The notes: generated from the letters alone by a model not told the origin. Shown: positions 1 through 8,390, counted from the stretch's first letter. The stretch is 30,971 nt of DNA from Christensenella sp. UBA5489 (GCA_002424095.1 DIPL01000017.1:1-30971); one strand, 5' to 3'. Made by a program: numbers and translations.

Positions 1-44
1 CTTCGGAACTTGTTTTGAGGGTTCGAATCCTTCTGGACGCACCA
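1..44 (+). tRNA. tRNA 3' part, probably tRNA-Arg(TCG), truncated by window start
   Basis: The first 44 bases contain a T arm (stem GAGGG/CCTTC around loop TTCGAAT), a 3' acceptor strand TGGACGC, discriminator A and an encoded CCA. Placing the anticodon stem before a 4-nt variable loop gives the anticodon loop CTTCGGA, that is anticodon TCG, which reads arginine CGN codons. The 5' half lies outside the window, so the amino acid identity is an inference. The tRNA status is well supported. Confidence 0.8.
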
Positions 45-172
45 CGAAAGATTTTGGAGACCATTATATTTTTTAAAATTCATACAAAACAACTTACAAA
101 AGATAAAAAATATGAGTTTTGTTTTTTTTAATTACATTTAATATTGGTTCAAATAAGTTTTAGGAGAATAAT

Positions 173-877
173 ATGAGTGCTTTTATTAGCATTAATAATG
201 TTACAAAAACATTTATTGTTGGCAAAAATGAAATAAATGCTGTAAATAATCTTTGCTGTGAAATCAAGGAAAGTGAATTTGTTGTGATTCTTGGGCAAAG
301 CGGAGCAGGTAAAACAACACTCCTTAACCTACTTGGTGGAATGGATAGTTTAACAAGTGGAGAAATAATTGTTGCAGGCAAAACAATAAGCAACTTAAAT
401 AATAAACAACTAACACTTTATAGACGAAATGATGTTGGTTTTGTTTTTCAATTCTATAATCTTATGCCAAATCTAACGGCAAGCGAAAATATTGAACTTG
501 CAACTGAAATTTGTAAAGATGCATTGCCAGTTGATGATGTTCTTAAAATGGTTGGCCTTGAAAATCGAGCAAAAAATTTTCCTGCACAACTTAGCGGTGG
601 AGAACAACAACGAGTGTCCATTGCAAGAGCAATAGCAAAAAACCCAAAACTTCTTTTATGTGATGAGCCGACTGGTGCGTTAGATTATAATACTGGAAAA
701 CTTATATTAAAACTTTTACACGATATTTGTAAAAATGAAAAAAAGACAGTTATAATTGTTTCACATAATCAAGCATTAAAAGATATGGCGGATAGAGTAA
801 TTTCAATAAAAAATGGCTCTGTTGAATATGTGATTGAGAATAAAAATCCAAAAGATATTTCGGAGATTGAATGGTAA
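173..877 (+). CDS. ABC transporter ATP-binding protein (MacB/LolD-like family)
   Basis: This 234-residue protein is the ATPase subunit of an exporter-type ABC transporter. It has a Walker A motif GQSGAGKTT (residues 41-49), a Q-loop at about Q93, the signature LSGGEQQRVSIARA (from 140), a Walker B LLLCDEPTGALD (from 160) and an H-loop His at about 198. This layout and the downstream FtsX-type permease place it in the LolD/MacB/BceA-like group, whose members drive export of lipids, peptides or antibiotics, or sense them. The start has a good ribosome binding site (AGGAG at 162-166). The gene overlaps the permease by 7 bases, so the two are translationally coupled. The substrate cannot be told from the sequence. 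No two-component system or membrane fusion protein is beside it. Confidence 0.92.
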   Translation: MSAFISINNVTKTFIVGKNEINAVNNLCCEIKESEFVVILGQSGAGKTTLLNLLGGMDSLTSGEIIVAGKTISNLNNKQLTLYRRNDVGFVFQFYNLMPNLTASENIELATEICKDALPVDDVLKMVGLENRAKNFPAQLSGGEQQRVSIARAIAKNPKLLLCDEPTGALDYNTGKLILKLLHDICKNEKKTVIIVSHNQALKDMADRVISIKNGSVEYVIENKNPKDISEIEW

Positions 878-2682
878 TGAAAAAAACATTTTTAAAAACA
901 ATCTTTCGTATGTTTAAAAGTAACTTTGCAAGATTTATTGCAATTACTTTTATTATAATTCTTGGAGTTGCAGTTAATTCTGGACTGGGCGGAGTTTCGC
1001 CAAACTTACAAAATTCGCTTAACTCATATTTCTCTGAGCATAACGTATCTGATTTAATAGTAAAATCGAAAAACATATATGGATTTACGGAACAAGAAAT
1101 AGAAAAAATGCAAAACTTTGACTTTGTTAAAAATGCAACTGGAATTTCAACTTTTGATATACAAAAAGATGAGTTAGTTATTAGAGCATATTATCTACCT
1201 TTTAAGAATTTGGATATAAACAAGGTTGACCTTTTAAGCGGAAGGCTTCCATTAAACATAAATGAAATAGTGATTGAACAAGAATCACAAGAAATGGATA
1301 AATATAAAATTAATGATGAAATTAAAATAAATTATCAGAATGTAACAGTTGTTGGAGTTGTTGCAAGCCCGCTTATAATTTCTAAGGAAGCCGAACCTAG
1401 TAACTTTGAAAACGAAAACTTAAACTTAATTGTTTATTTTGATACTGAATTTAATGATTTAGGAATAATAACAGATATTTATTTAAAATTTAATAATCCT
1501 GACAAACATAATATTTTTTCAGATAAATATAAAGATATAGTTTCAACAAGCAAGACAGAAATTATAGAAGAATTTGGTGAAACGAACTTTGTATATTTAA
1601 CATTAGATGAAAATTTTGGATATTGTTTTGCACGAGATATTATGGAAAAAATCAATATAATCAGTGCCATAATTCCAGTTTTCTTTGTAATAGTTGTTGC
1701 ACTGGTTGTATTTACGACAATGAAAAGATTGATAGAAAGTGAAAGAGCAAACATTGCTATATACAAAACACTTGGATTTAGTAATTCAAAAATATTATTT
1801 AAATATATCATTTTTGCATTGATATGCTGTTTGATTGGCGGAACAATTGGCATATTTGCTGGTACTTATACAATAATGCCTGTTGTGTACAATGGGTTAA
1901 GTACTCAATTGTTTATACCAGAGGTTACGGGTAAACTATTTTTAGATTTAGGTTTAATAGTTGCTTCAACAATTACGATATTTGTTTTATTGGTAACAAT
2001 TCTTGTTGTTGGAAAATTGTTAAAAGAAAAACCAGCCAATTTGCTACGACCAAAATCTCCCAAAATAGGCAAAAAGATATTTTTAGAGCGAATTTCATTT
2101 TTCTGGAAAAAGTTATCTTTCAAGTATAAATCAACATTACGTAACATATTTCGTTATGTCGGGAATTTCATTATGACAGTGCTTTCAGTTGCAGGCTCAA
2201 CGGCAATTGTTTTTATGGGACTAGGGCTTTTAAATGCAGCAAATGCAAAGATGAATGCTGGTGGAGTTGTTGGAAGTTCGGCAGGCTCAATAAATCTTAT
2301 TGCCATAATAATTATTATTTTTGCAATGCTTTTAAGTGTATCTGTAATTTTCAATCTAACAAACATTAATATTGAAGAACGAAAACGGGAACTTGCAACA
2401 TTAAAGGTTTTAGGTTACAACAACTCAGAAGTTTGCGGATATATTTTCCGTGAAATTTCGATTATGGCAATAATTGGTATTATTATAGGATTGCCGTTTG
2501 GATATTTATTTATTGGACTTGTATTTGATTTCGTTGGTTTTGGTTCAGTCTCAGATATTCAGATATATTCGTGGTTTCTCACTATTGCAATTTCGATTTC
2601 ATTTATGTTAATTGTATTTTTACTGCTTTTCAATAAAATAATAAAAACTGATATGAATGCATCATTAAAAACAGTTGATTGA
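871..2682 (+). CDS. FtsX-like ABC transporter permease
   Basis: A 603-residue membrane protein that pairs with the ATPase just upstream. It has one N-terminal membrane segment (about residues 18-38), an extracellular domain, a first FtsX-type bundle of three membrane segments (about 265-385), a short cytoplasmic linker, and a second FtsX-type bundle (about 430-600). The second half has almost no extracellular domain between its first two membrane segments, unlike classic two-domain permeases of about 780 residues. The ATG at 871 has GGAG at 862-865. A second ATG at 877 overlaps the stop of the ATPase gene and is an alternative start. Function is export or mechanotransmission; the substrate is unknown. 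Confidence 0.9.
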   Translation: MVMKKTFLKTIFRMFKSNFARFIAITFIIILGVAVNSGLGGVSPNLQNSLNSYFSEHNVSDLIVKSKNIYGFTEQEIEKMQNFDFVKNATGISTFDIQKDELVIRAYYLPFKNLDINKVDLLSGRLPLNINEIVIEQESQEMDKYKINDEIKINYQNVTVVGVVASPLIISKEAEPSNFENENLNLIVYFDTEFNDLGIITDIYLKFNNPDKHNIFSDKYKDIVSTSKTEIIEEFGETNFVYLTLDENFGYCFARDIMEKINIISAIIPVFFVIVVALVVFTTMKRLIESERANIAIYKTLGFSNSKILFKYIIFALICCLIGGTIGIFAGTYTIMPVVYNGLSTQLFIPEVTGKLFLDLGLIVASTITIFVLLVTILVVGKLLKEKPANLLRPKSPKIGKKIFLERISFFWKKLSFKYKSTLRNIFRYVGNFIMTVLSVAGSTAIVFMGLGLLNAANAKMNAGGVVGSSAGSINLIAIIIIIFAMLLSVSVIFNLTNINIEERKRELATLKVLGYNNSEVCGYIFREISIMAIIGIIIGLPFGYLFIGLVFDFVGFGSVSDIQIYSWFLTIAISISFMLIVFLLLFNKIIKTDMNASLKTVD

Positions 2683-2887
2683 GTAATAGACTTGTATTTT
2701 TAACGGATATATATTTAAGATTTCATCAGCATTTAAATCTTTTATTTTTTTATAAAAATTTTGATTTAAGTATTAAAATTGTTTTTCTTTTTATAAAAAT
2801 TTCTTCTTATGTAATTTATAAAAAACGTTTTTGGGCTTTTGTACAAAATCACTTGTTATTAAAAATAAAATATGATAAAGTTAAATA

Positions 2888-3541
2888 ATGTCGGAAATTG
2901 ATTATATTCAACTGTCGGGAATACAGCATTTTTCACTTTGCAAAAGGCAATGGGCTTTGATTCATATTGAAAATAAGTGGACAGACAATTGGCGAACAAT
3001 TGATGGAACAATTATGCACGAGAGAGTGCATGATTCTTCTTTGAATGAGAAAAGAGGCGATGTTATAACTATGCGTGCTTTAAGAGTTGTTTCGCATACA
3101 CTTAAAGTCGCTGGCGAATGTGATGCTGTGGAATTTATTAGAAATGGAAGCGGAATAGAACTTTTTGGCTATGCCGACAAATATATTCCCTTTCCTGTCG
3201 AATACAAACGTGGCAAAGCAAAATCAATAGATGCAGATAAAATGCAACTTTGCGCTCAGGCGATTTGTCTTGAAGAAATGTTGGCTTGCTCTATTAAAAA
3301 CGGAGCATTGTTTTATGGAGAGCCGCATAGACGAGTTGAAGTTGAATTCACGCAAGATTTGCGAAATAAGGTTGCGGATGCAACAAAAGAAATGCACGAA
3401 TTTATTAAAAGAGGATATACGCCGCGTGCAACAAAATGTGAGTATTGCAATCAATGCTCGCTTAAAGATGACTGTATTCCAGCAATTGGCAAAAAACAAT
3501 CAATAAATAATTATATAAAAAAATATTTAGCGGAAGGTTGA
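2888..3541 (+). CDS. cas4: CRISPR-associated Cas4, type I-C
   Basis: Cas4 is an iron-sulfur RecB-like nuclease that trims prespacers and selects those with a correct PAM before Cas1-Cas2 integration. The 217 residues match the usual type I-C Cas4 length. A single N-terminal cysteine (C18 in LCKRQWAL) and a C-terminal cysteine cluster (C184, C187, C190, C196) can hold a 4Fe-4S cluster. RecB-type residues are visible: H45, D79 (ECDAVEF), E105/K107 (VEYKRGK) and a Q motif near 120. It is two bases upstream of cas1. The 205 bases before it contain no cas3, cas5, cas8c or cas7, which normally precede cas4 in type I-C operons. The ribosome binding site is weak. Confidence 0.93.
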   Translation: MSEIDYIQLSGIQHFSLCKRQWALIHIENKWTDNWRTIDGTIMHERVHDSSLNEKRGDVITMRALRVVSHTLKVAGECDAVEFIRNGSGIELFGYADKYIPFPVEYKRGKAKSIDADKMQLCAQAICLEEMLACSIKNGALFYGEPHRRVEVEFTQDLRNKVADATKEMHEFIKRGYTPRATKCEYCNQCSLKDDCIPAIGKKQSINNYIKKYLAEG

Positions 3542-3543
3542 AT

Positions 3544-4574
3544 ATGCGGAAATTATTAAATACGTTATATATAAATAATCCCGAATATTTTTTAATGCTT
3601 GAAAATGAAAATATTTTGATCAAAATGGTAATGAAACTATTTTGAAAGTTCCTCTTATAAACCTTGAAAGTATTGTTACTTGTGGTTACAAAGGCGCAAG
3701 CACAAGATTGATGTTCGCTTGCGTTGACAAAGAAATTAATATTTCATTTTTAACAGAAAGTGGAAAATATTTAGGTTCTTTTATAGGTGAGAGCAGAGGC
3801 AATATTTTGCTTAGAAAAGAACAGTACCGTGTTTCAGATTCCATAGAAAGAAGTTGTTTTTATTCCAAAAACTTTTTATTTGGCAAACTTTATAATTGTC
3901 GCTGGGTGTTGGAGAGAGCGACGAGAGATCATCCTTTGCGTGTTGATACAGAAAAACTTAAAAGCGCATCAAAAAAACTAAAAGATATTGCCGCTGAAAT
4001 TTTAGAATGCAACGACTTGGATAGAATTCGGATTTTGGAAGGTGTGGCTGCACAAGTCTATTTTTCAGAATTCAATCAATTAATCTTGCAAAATAAATCG
4101 GATTTTTATTTTAAAAATAGAAATCGTAGACCGCCACTTGACCCGTTAAACGCATTGCTTTCTTTTGCCTATACTTTGCTTGCAGCAAATTGCAAAGGTG
4201 CACTGGAAACCGTTGGACTTGATTCGTATTGCGGTTTTTTACATAGAGATAGATCAGGACAAATGTCGCTTGCATTAGATTTAATGGAGGAACTTCGCCC
4301 TATTGTTGCTGATAGATTCGTGCTATCTTTAATAAACAGAAGAGAGTTAACAATAAGTGATTTTACAAAAAGTGGAAGTGGTGCTGTGGCATTAACCGAA
4401 TCAGGACGAAAAAAACTTTTTAGTTCGTGGCAAACAAATAAAAGAGAAATAATTAAGCATCCCTTTTTGGAAGAAAAACTTGAATGGGGCTTAGTTCCTT
4501 ATTCGCAAGCATTATTACTATCTCGAACAATTCGTGGAGATTTAGATGAATATCCGCCGTTTTTGTGGAAATAA
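3544..4574 (+). pseudogene. cas1: CRISPR integrase Cas1, type I-C, interrupted by a one-base frameshift
   Basis: Cas1 integrates new spacers. Reading from ATG 3544 gives a Cas1-like N terminus (MRKLLNTLYINNPEY) that hits TGA at 3643-3645. The rest of Cas1 continues in another frame to 4574. Adding one A to the A-run at 3622-3625 joins the two parts into IKNGNETILKVPLINLE and yields exactly 343 residues, the usual type I-C length. The catalytic triad survives downstream (E166, H234, D246 in joined numbering), as does the C-terminal PPFLWK. Without correction, only a 310-residue protein starting at TTG 3642 could be made, lacking the first 33 residues. This may be a real mutation or a homopolymer sequencing error. 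Confidence 0.9.
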
Positions 4575-4576
4575 AA

Positions 4577-4582
4577 AAGGAG
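4577..4582 (+). promoter_or_regulatory. Ribosome binding site fixing the cas2 start
   Basis: AAGGAG lies 6 bases before ATG 4589 and selects this start over an in-frame codon at 4565 that would add eight residues and overlap cas1. Confidence 0.8.
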
Positions 4583-4588
4583 AATTTT

Positions 4589-4879
4589 ATGTTAATGCTT
4601 ATAACATACGATGTTTCAACAGAAACAAAAGATGGTAAAAGAAGACTTTCAAAAGTGGCAAAATATTGTGTGGCACACGGACAAAGAGTCCAAAATTCAG
4701 TTTTTGAATGCAATCTCAATTATGGAGAAGTTTTGAAATTGCAAAATAAACTTAAAGAAATTATTGACCCTAAAACTGATAGTTTGCGATTTTATAATCT
4801 AGGAAATAATTATGAAAGCAAGATAGAGCATATAGGTATAAAACCGAGTATTCCTTTGGAAGGAACAATAATTATTTGA
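4589..4879 (+). CDS. cas2: CRISPR-associated Cas2, type I-C
   Basis: Cas2 is the dimeric ferredoxin-fold scaffold of the Cas1-Cas2 integrase. From ATG 4589 the protein has 96 residues, the standard type I-C length. It starts MLMLITYDV with the conserved Asp at position 8, and contains the family motifs GQRVQNSVFEC and DSLRFYNLG. The start is set by AAGGAG six bases upstream. The gene follows cas1 with a 14-base gap and is followed directly by the CRISPR leader. It appears intact, in contrast to cas1. Confidence 0.95.
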   Translation: MLMLITYDVSTETKDGKRRLSKVAKYCVAHGQRVQNSVFECNLNYGEVLKLQNKLKEIIDPKTDSLRFYNLGNNYESKIEHIGIKPSIPLEGTIII

Positions 4880-5190
4880 CAATTTGCAAAATCTATGATT
4901 TAATAAATTGGTTTTCACTTTGTTTTAGAGAAAAATTAGAATAAGTTTTAAGTATTTATTTATTTGAGAATTTCCTTCAAATGATTTTAAAGCGTAAAAA
5001 CTTATAAACAAGTCTCACTTAAAGGTGCGAATTATAATCACCCATAAAAAGCACTAAGTGTTCGCACCAGAAAAAATTGAAAATTTTCCATTTTTTTTGA
5101 ACTTTTCTCCGATTTTTGAACTTTTTTCGAATTTTTAAATCTAAAAAGTGAAAATAATTGTAAAAAATAGCATTTTTGCTCATTTTTACT
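4880..5190 (+). promoter_or_regulatory. CRISPR leader region
   Basis: This 311-base, very AT-rich gene-free stretch links cas2 to the first repeat and should hold the array promoter and integration signals. A perfect 8-bp inverted repeat, GGTGCGAA (5024-5031) and TTCGCACC (5061-5068), stands out for its GC content. A TATAAT lies at 5033-5038 inside it, with no clear -35. Nearer the array, TTTTGAACTTTT occurs twice (5095-5106 and 5114-5125), 19 bases apart. Leader identity follows from position; function of the individual elements is inference. Confidence 0.75.
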
Positions 5191-6548
5191 GTCGCTCCTC
5201 ATACGAGGGGCGTGGATTGAAATTCCCCGAACAACACTTTTTATTTTAGAAAATGCTTGTCGCTCCTCATACGAGGGGCGTGGATTGAAATGGTACAAAC
5301 TATCCATTTGCAAAGATGCAACAACGTCGCTCCTCATACGAGGGGCGTGGAGTGAAATCGGGAATAAGCCCGTCAGGCTCAGTTCATATTGGCGTCGCTC
5401 CTCATACGAGGGGCGTGGATTGAAATTGTTGATTTATGTCGTTACTTAAAAGATTTAAAAGTCGCTCCTCATACGAGGGGCGTAGATTGAAATATTATTT
5501 GTTATAAGGCTTTTTTTACTGTATAAGGTCGCTCCTCATACGAGGGGCGTGGATTGAAATCAATATGATTGCAATTCTAACAATTCATTCAAAGTCGCTC
5601 CTCATACGAGGGGCGTGGATTGAAATTTATTTTGCAAGATATTATAGACAAAGAAAATATGTCGCTCCTCATACGAGGGGCGTGGATTGAAATTTTGTGC
5701 AAAACTAATTATGAACAATGAGGACACGTCGCTCCTCATACGAGGGGCGTGGATTGAAATAAATGGTTATGCAACTAATTCAAACGATTTACACGTCGCT
5801 CCTCATACGAGGGGCGTGGATTGAAATAAAATATTCTAGCAGAGTAATAGATTTTTTTAACTGGTCGCTCCTCATACGAGGGGCGTGGATTGAAATTTTA
5901 ATTTTTCCTTCTTTATATGTTTTCGCCCAGGTCGCTCCTCATACGAGGGGCGTGGATTGAAATTTTTAATACACCGCTCAACATTTCTACTGTGCGTGTC
6001 GCTCCTCATACGAGGGGCGTGGATTGAAATATTTATGGTTTGACGATATTTTAAAATCAGTTAAGTCGCTCCTCATACGAGGGGCGTGGATTGAAATCTC
6101 GATTTATTAAACTGAAATCTGAATAATATAGGTCGCTCCTCATACGAGGGGCGTGGATTGAAATAACACACAATGGATGAATGTTACATTTTCTATAAAG
6201 TCGCTCCTCATACGAGGGGCGTGGATTGAAATAATAAATTAGGTATATTATACATATAGTTGCAAGTCGCTCCTCATACGAGGGGTGTGGATTGAAATTT
6301 TATAACTCGTACCAATAGAAAACAAGGATTAAGTCGCTCCTCATACGAGGGGCGTGGATTGAAATAAGACAACAAGTTGCAAATGTATGTCGCAAATCGG
6401 TCGCTCCTCATACGAGGGGCGTGGATTGAAATATATCTATTATAATTCGTGTAAGGTATTTTTAATGTCGCTCCTCATACGAGGGGCGTGGATTGAAATC
6501 TATTTTTGTTGAGCGAGTGAATAAGAACGGACGTCGCTTGGATTGAAT
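5191..6548 (+). CRISPR. Type I-C CRISPR array, 20 repeats plus a degenerate terminal repeat
   Basis: Twenty 33-base repeats begin with GTCGCTCCTCATACGAGG and end with GTGGATTGAAAT. Repeat starts are 5191, 5259, 5326, 5394, 5461, 5528, 5594, 5661, 5728, 5795, 5864, 5931, 5998, 6065, 6132, 6200, 6266, 6333, 6400 and 6467. Repeat bases 3-10 pair with 15-22 around loop ATAC, and the GAAAT 3' end is typical of type I-C. Spacers are 33-36 bases, all different. Three repeats carry single substitutions: the third (GGAGTGAAAT), the fifth (GTAGATTG) and the seventeenth (GGGGTGTGG). A 16-base shortened repeat closes the array at 6533-6548. The leader is on the cas2 side, so the array should be transcribed on the plus strand. 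Confidence 0.99.
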
Positions 6549-6906
6549 GTCATAATCCATGATATGTAAAAAAGCTTTCAACACTGAAAACATAGAATCT
6601 GCCTTAAAAAATATCCATAAATTTTTGGTAACATTGGGCACAAATGGAATGATGTATTCAGATGAGAAAATATACATCATTTGTCAGTGATTAAAACAAA
6701 TAATATAAAAGATTCTATTGGGCTGGTGATACTTTCTGTGGCAATTTAGTAGCAGGATATGCACTTTTATTAAAATGCTATTCAGAGAATTTATTTTCCT
6801 CTTCTCATAAAATAAGATACAAAACGGCACAATTAGAATGCCTATAAAAACCCAGTTAAATAAATATATTGCAAAATTAAAAAAGATGAATGAAAAAGAC
6901 TTATAA
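6549..6906 (+). pseudogene. Decayed C-terminal half of a PfkB/ribokinase-family sugar kinase
   Basis: No intact frame exists, but conceptual translation on the plus strand gives family-like segments in the right order. Bases from about 6570 read KAFNTENIESALKNIHK, then FLVTLGTNGMMYSDEKIY, matching the PfkB VTLG-x-x-G strand. After a frameshift the reading continues VIKTNNIKDSIG, and after another AGDTFCGNLVAGYALLLK, together forming the signature DSIG-AGDTF with the catalytic Asp. A further shift gives MPIKTQLNKYIAKLKK up to a stop at 6904-6906, resembling the family C terminus. The distance from VTLG to AGD (about 31 residues) matches ribokinases. The N-terminal half is missing; the fragment begins at the end of the CRISPR array. 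Sugar specificity is unknown. Confidence 0.6.
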
Positions 6907-6999
6907 AATTTTAAAAGATATTTATAAAAATAATAAAAAGAAAAATAAATCATCAGTTTAATGCTGAAATCACCATTGCATCAAGTTATGATTTTTGCC

Positions 7000-8094
7000 C
7001 TAATTTGCCATATATTCAAATTCTTTGTCTGAGGTTGTTGAATAAATCGTTATGCTACCACCGTTAATGAGAACTCTATTTAATCCCATAAGTCTTCGGA
7101 GAACTTTAATGGTGCTGTATGCGTGAGGGGTGTCTCGACGTTCGCCTTTCGCTAAAAAATATAAATCTAATTCAGTGTATATATTTTCTATGTTTAAAAC
7201 AATCATAAAAACTTTTTCGCCACTTCTCGCAAGCACTGTTGCGTGATTTATTGCATTATTTATCGCTTCATAAGAATATAATGGTTCATTTTCGAAATAA
7301 CTAAAAAAACTGGCACAATCGCCTACAAATTTGTTGATTTTCAAAAGACCATCAGCAGGTAAACTGACAGCAACAATCATTAATTTATAACCACGCTCAT
7401 TTATTTCACTAAAAAAAGTTGTGTTCTTTTTGATAAAATCAAGACTGGTCTTACAGAAAACATGTGTTTTAGAGCCTTCTTTAATATTATTTATAATTTC
7501 TTTGTTTGAAAGAACAACATCTTTAATTGGACAAAGTTTACGGACAAACTCCAAGGAACTTTTGTGATTTATTTCTTCAATGTCTCTTGCAAGATAATAA
7601 TTTTTTCCGCTAGCACCAGATACAATTGCTTTTATGTAATCGCCTATAATAAGTCCGAATTGTGCAACTAAAACATCAGGAACATGTGTTAATTTATCAT
7701 CCTGAGCACAAAAATAATGATATTGATTATGTTTGACGAGATACCCTGACTTATTCTCCAAAACTCCTGAAAAATCAGATTCTTCTTCACTGTTCGCAAA
7801 AGGTAAAAATCTATCAATTAGAAATGAATCTTTGTTTCGTTTTTCGGCGAAATTGATAAGTTCTTTCGGAAATAAATCTTCATGAAATCGACCCATAAGC
7901 TTATTTTTAACGGGACGACCGGCATGGCTTTTAATAACAAAAGTTTTTTCTCCTGACATAACTTGCACAATCGCATCAATTAATTGTTCTTTTTTCATAA
8001 GTGTTGGGGATGGTACGCCCCACATACGCCCGATATTTCTTAAATCGTGCACACCAAGGTTTTCAAGCTGCGCACGCCTTTCAGTTAAATTCAT
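7000..8094 (-). CDS. Rho-like RNA-binding protein without ATPase motifs
   Basis: This 364-residue protein looks like a rewired transcription terminator Rho. Residues 1-45 resemble the Rho N-terminal helical domain (LENLGVHDLRNIGRMWGV, KKEQLIDAI). Residues 106-176 resemble the Rho cold-shock RNA-binding domain (FSGVLENKSGYLV, then VAQFGLIIGDYI and DIEEIN). The remainder follows the Rho RecA-fold core in spacing and predicted strands, ending in GGSITIYSTTS like the Rho GGSLTI segment. The Walker A region (about 205-222) has no GxGKT, the Walker B strand (VFMIVLN, 296-301) has no acidic residue, and no DERPEE motif is seen. It may bind RNA but should not be an ATP-driven helicase. The start has AAGGAG at 8100-8105. 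The gene stands alone, facing the CRISPR array. Rho kinship is inferred by eye. Confidence 0.75.
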   Translation of the reverse strand: MNLTERRAQLENLGVHDLRNIGRMWGVPSPTLMKKEQLIDAIVQVMSGEKTFVIKSHAGRPVKNKLMGRFHEDLFPKELINFAEKRNKDSFLIDRFLPFANSEEESDFSGVLENKSGYLVKHNQYHYFCAQDDKLTHVPDVLVAQFGLIIGDYIKAIVSGASGKNYYLARDIEEINHKSSLEFVRKLCPIKDVVLSNKEIINNIKEGSKTHVFCKTSLDFIKKNTTFFSEINERGYKLMIVAVSLPADGLLKINKFVGDCASFFSYFENEPLYSYEAINNAINHATVLARSGEKVFMIVLNIENIYTELDLYFLAKGERRDTPHAYSTIKVLRRLMGLNRVLINGGSITIYSTTSDKEFEYMAN

Positions 8095-8192
8095 TTTTTC
8101 TCCTTTAAACTCATTTTGTATTGAAATTTTTGTTTAAATTTTTCGTTTGAATATTTTTTCTAATATTTTTATATTACAATTTTATATAATAT

Positions 8193-8221
8193 AAGATAAC
8201 TTAATTTATGTAATTTGTAAA
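8193..8221 (-). promoter_or_regulatory. Possible promoter of the Rho-like gene
   Basis: On the minus strand TTTACA (8221-8216), a 17-bp spacer and TATCTT (8198-8193) lie about 100 bases before the Rho-like start, in the otherwise gene-free interval 8095-8419. The -10 match is only moderate in an AT-rich region. Confidence 0.35.
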
Positions 8222-8365
8222 GATGTAAATTTTCGAACTAAATCTACAAAATCCAACAAATAATATAGCATAATATAATGAAAAACGCAAGTTTTTGTAT
8301 TAAACTAAACAGAAACCTTTCAAAATTATTAATATTTTTTTTAATATTTTAAAACAATTAATTGC

Positions 8366-8390
8366 CAAAAATTCACCGTTTTACGGAGAA
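8366..8390 (-). terminator. Possible intrinsic terminator of the ferritin-like gene
   Basis: On the minus strand, TTCTCCGT and ACGGTGAA pair with one A-A mismatch around a 3-base loop (8372-8390) and are followed by TTTTT. It lies 30 bases past the stop of the ferritin-like gene, where the sporulation operon would end. Confidence 0.45.

Noticed and set aside
2679..2888. Open frame of 69 codons between the ABC permease and cas4
   Set aside because: It starts at a TTG, has no ribosome binding site, and its translation is low-complexity Phe/Lys/Ile, as expected of AT-rich non-coding DNA.
5038..5337. Minus-strand open frame across the leader and first CRISPR repeats
   Set aside because: It is made by repeated translation of the CRISPR repeat and leader; the array explains it. 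The same applies to frames at 5763-5960 (+) and 6462-6680 (-).
6684..6953. Minus-strand open frame of 89 codons after the array
   Set aside because: Its translation is Phe/Tyr/Lys-rich and lies opposite the PfkB-like remnant, which has recognisable motifs on the plus strand.
8282..8297. AAAAAC-GCAA-GTTTTT hairpin in the gene-free region 8095-8419
   Set aside because: The stem is five A-T pairs and one C-G pair, too weak to call a terminator or riboswitch.
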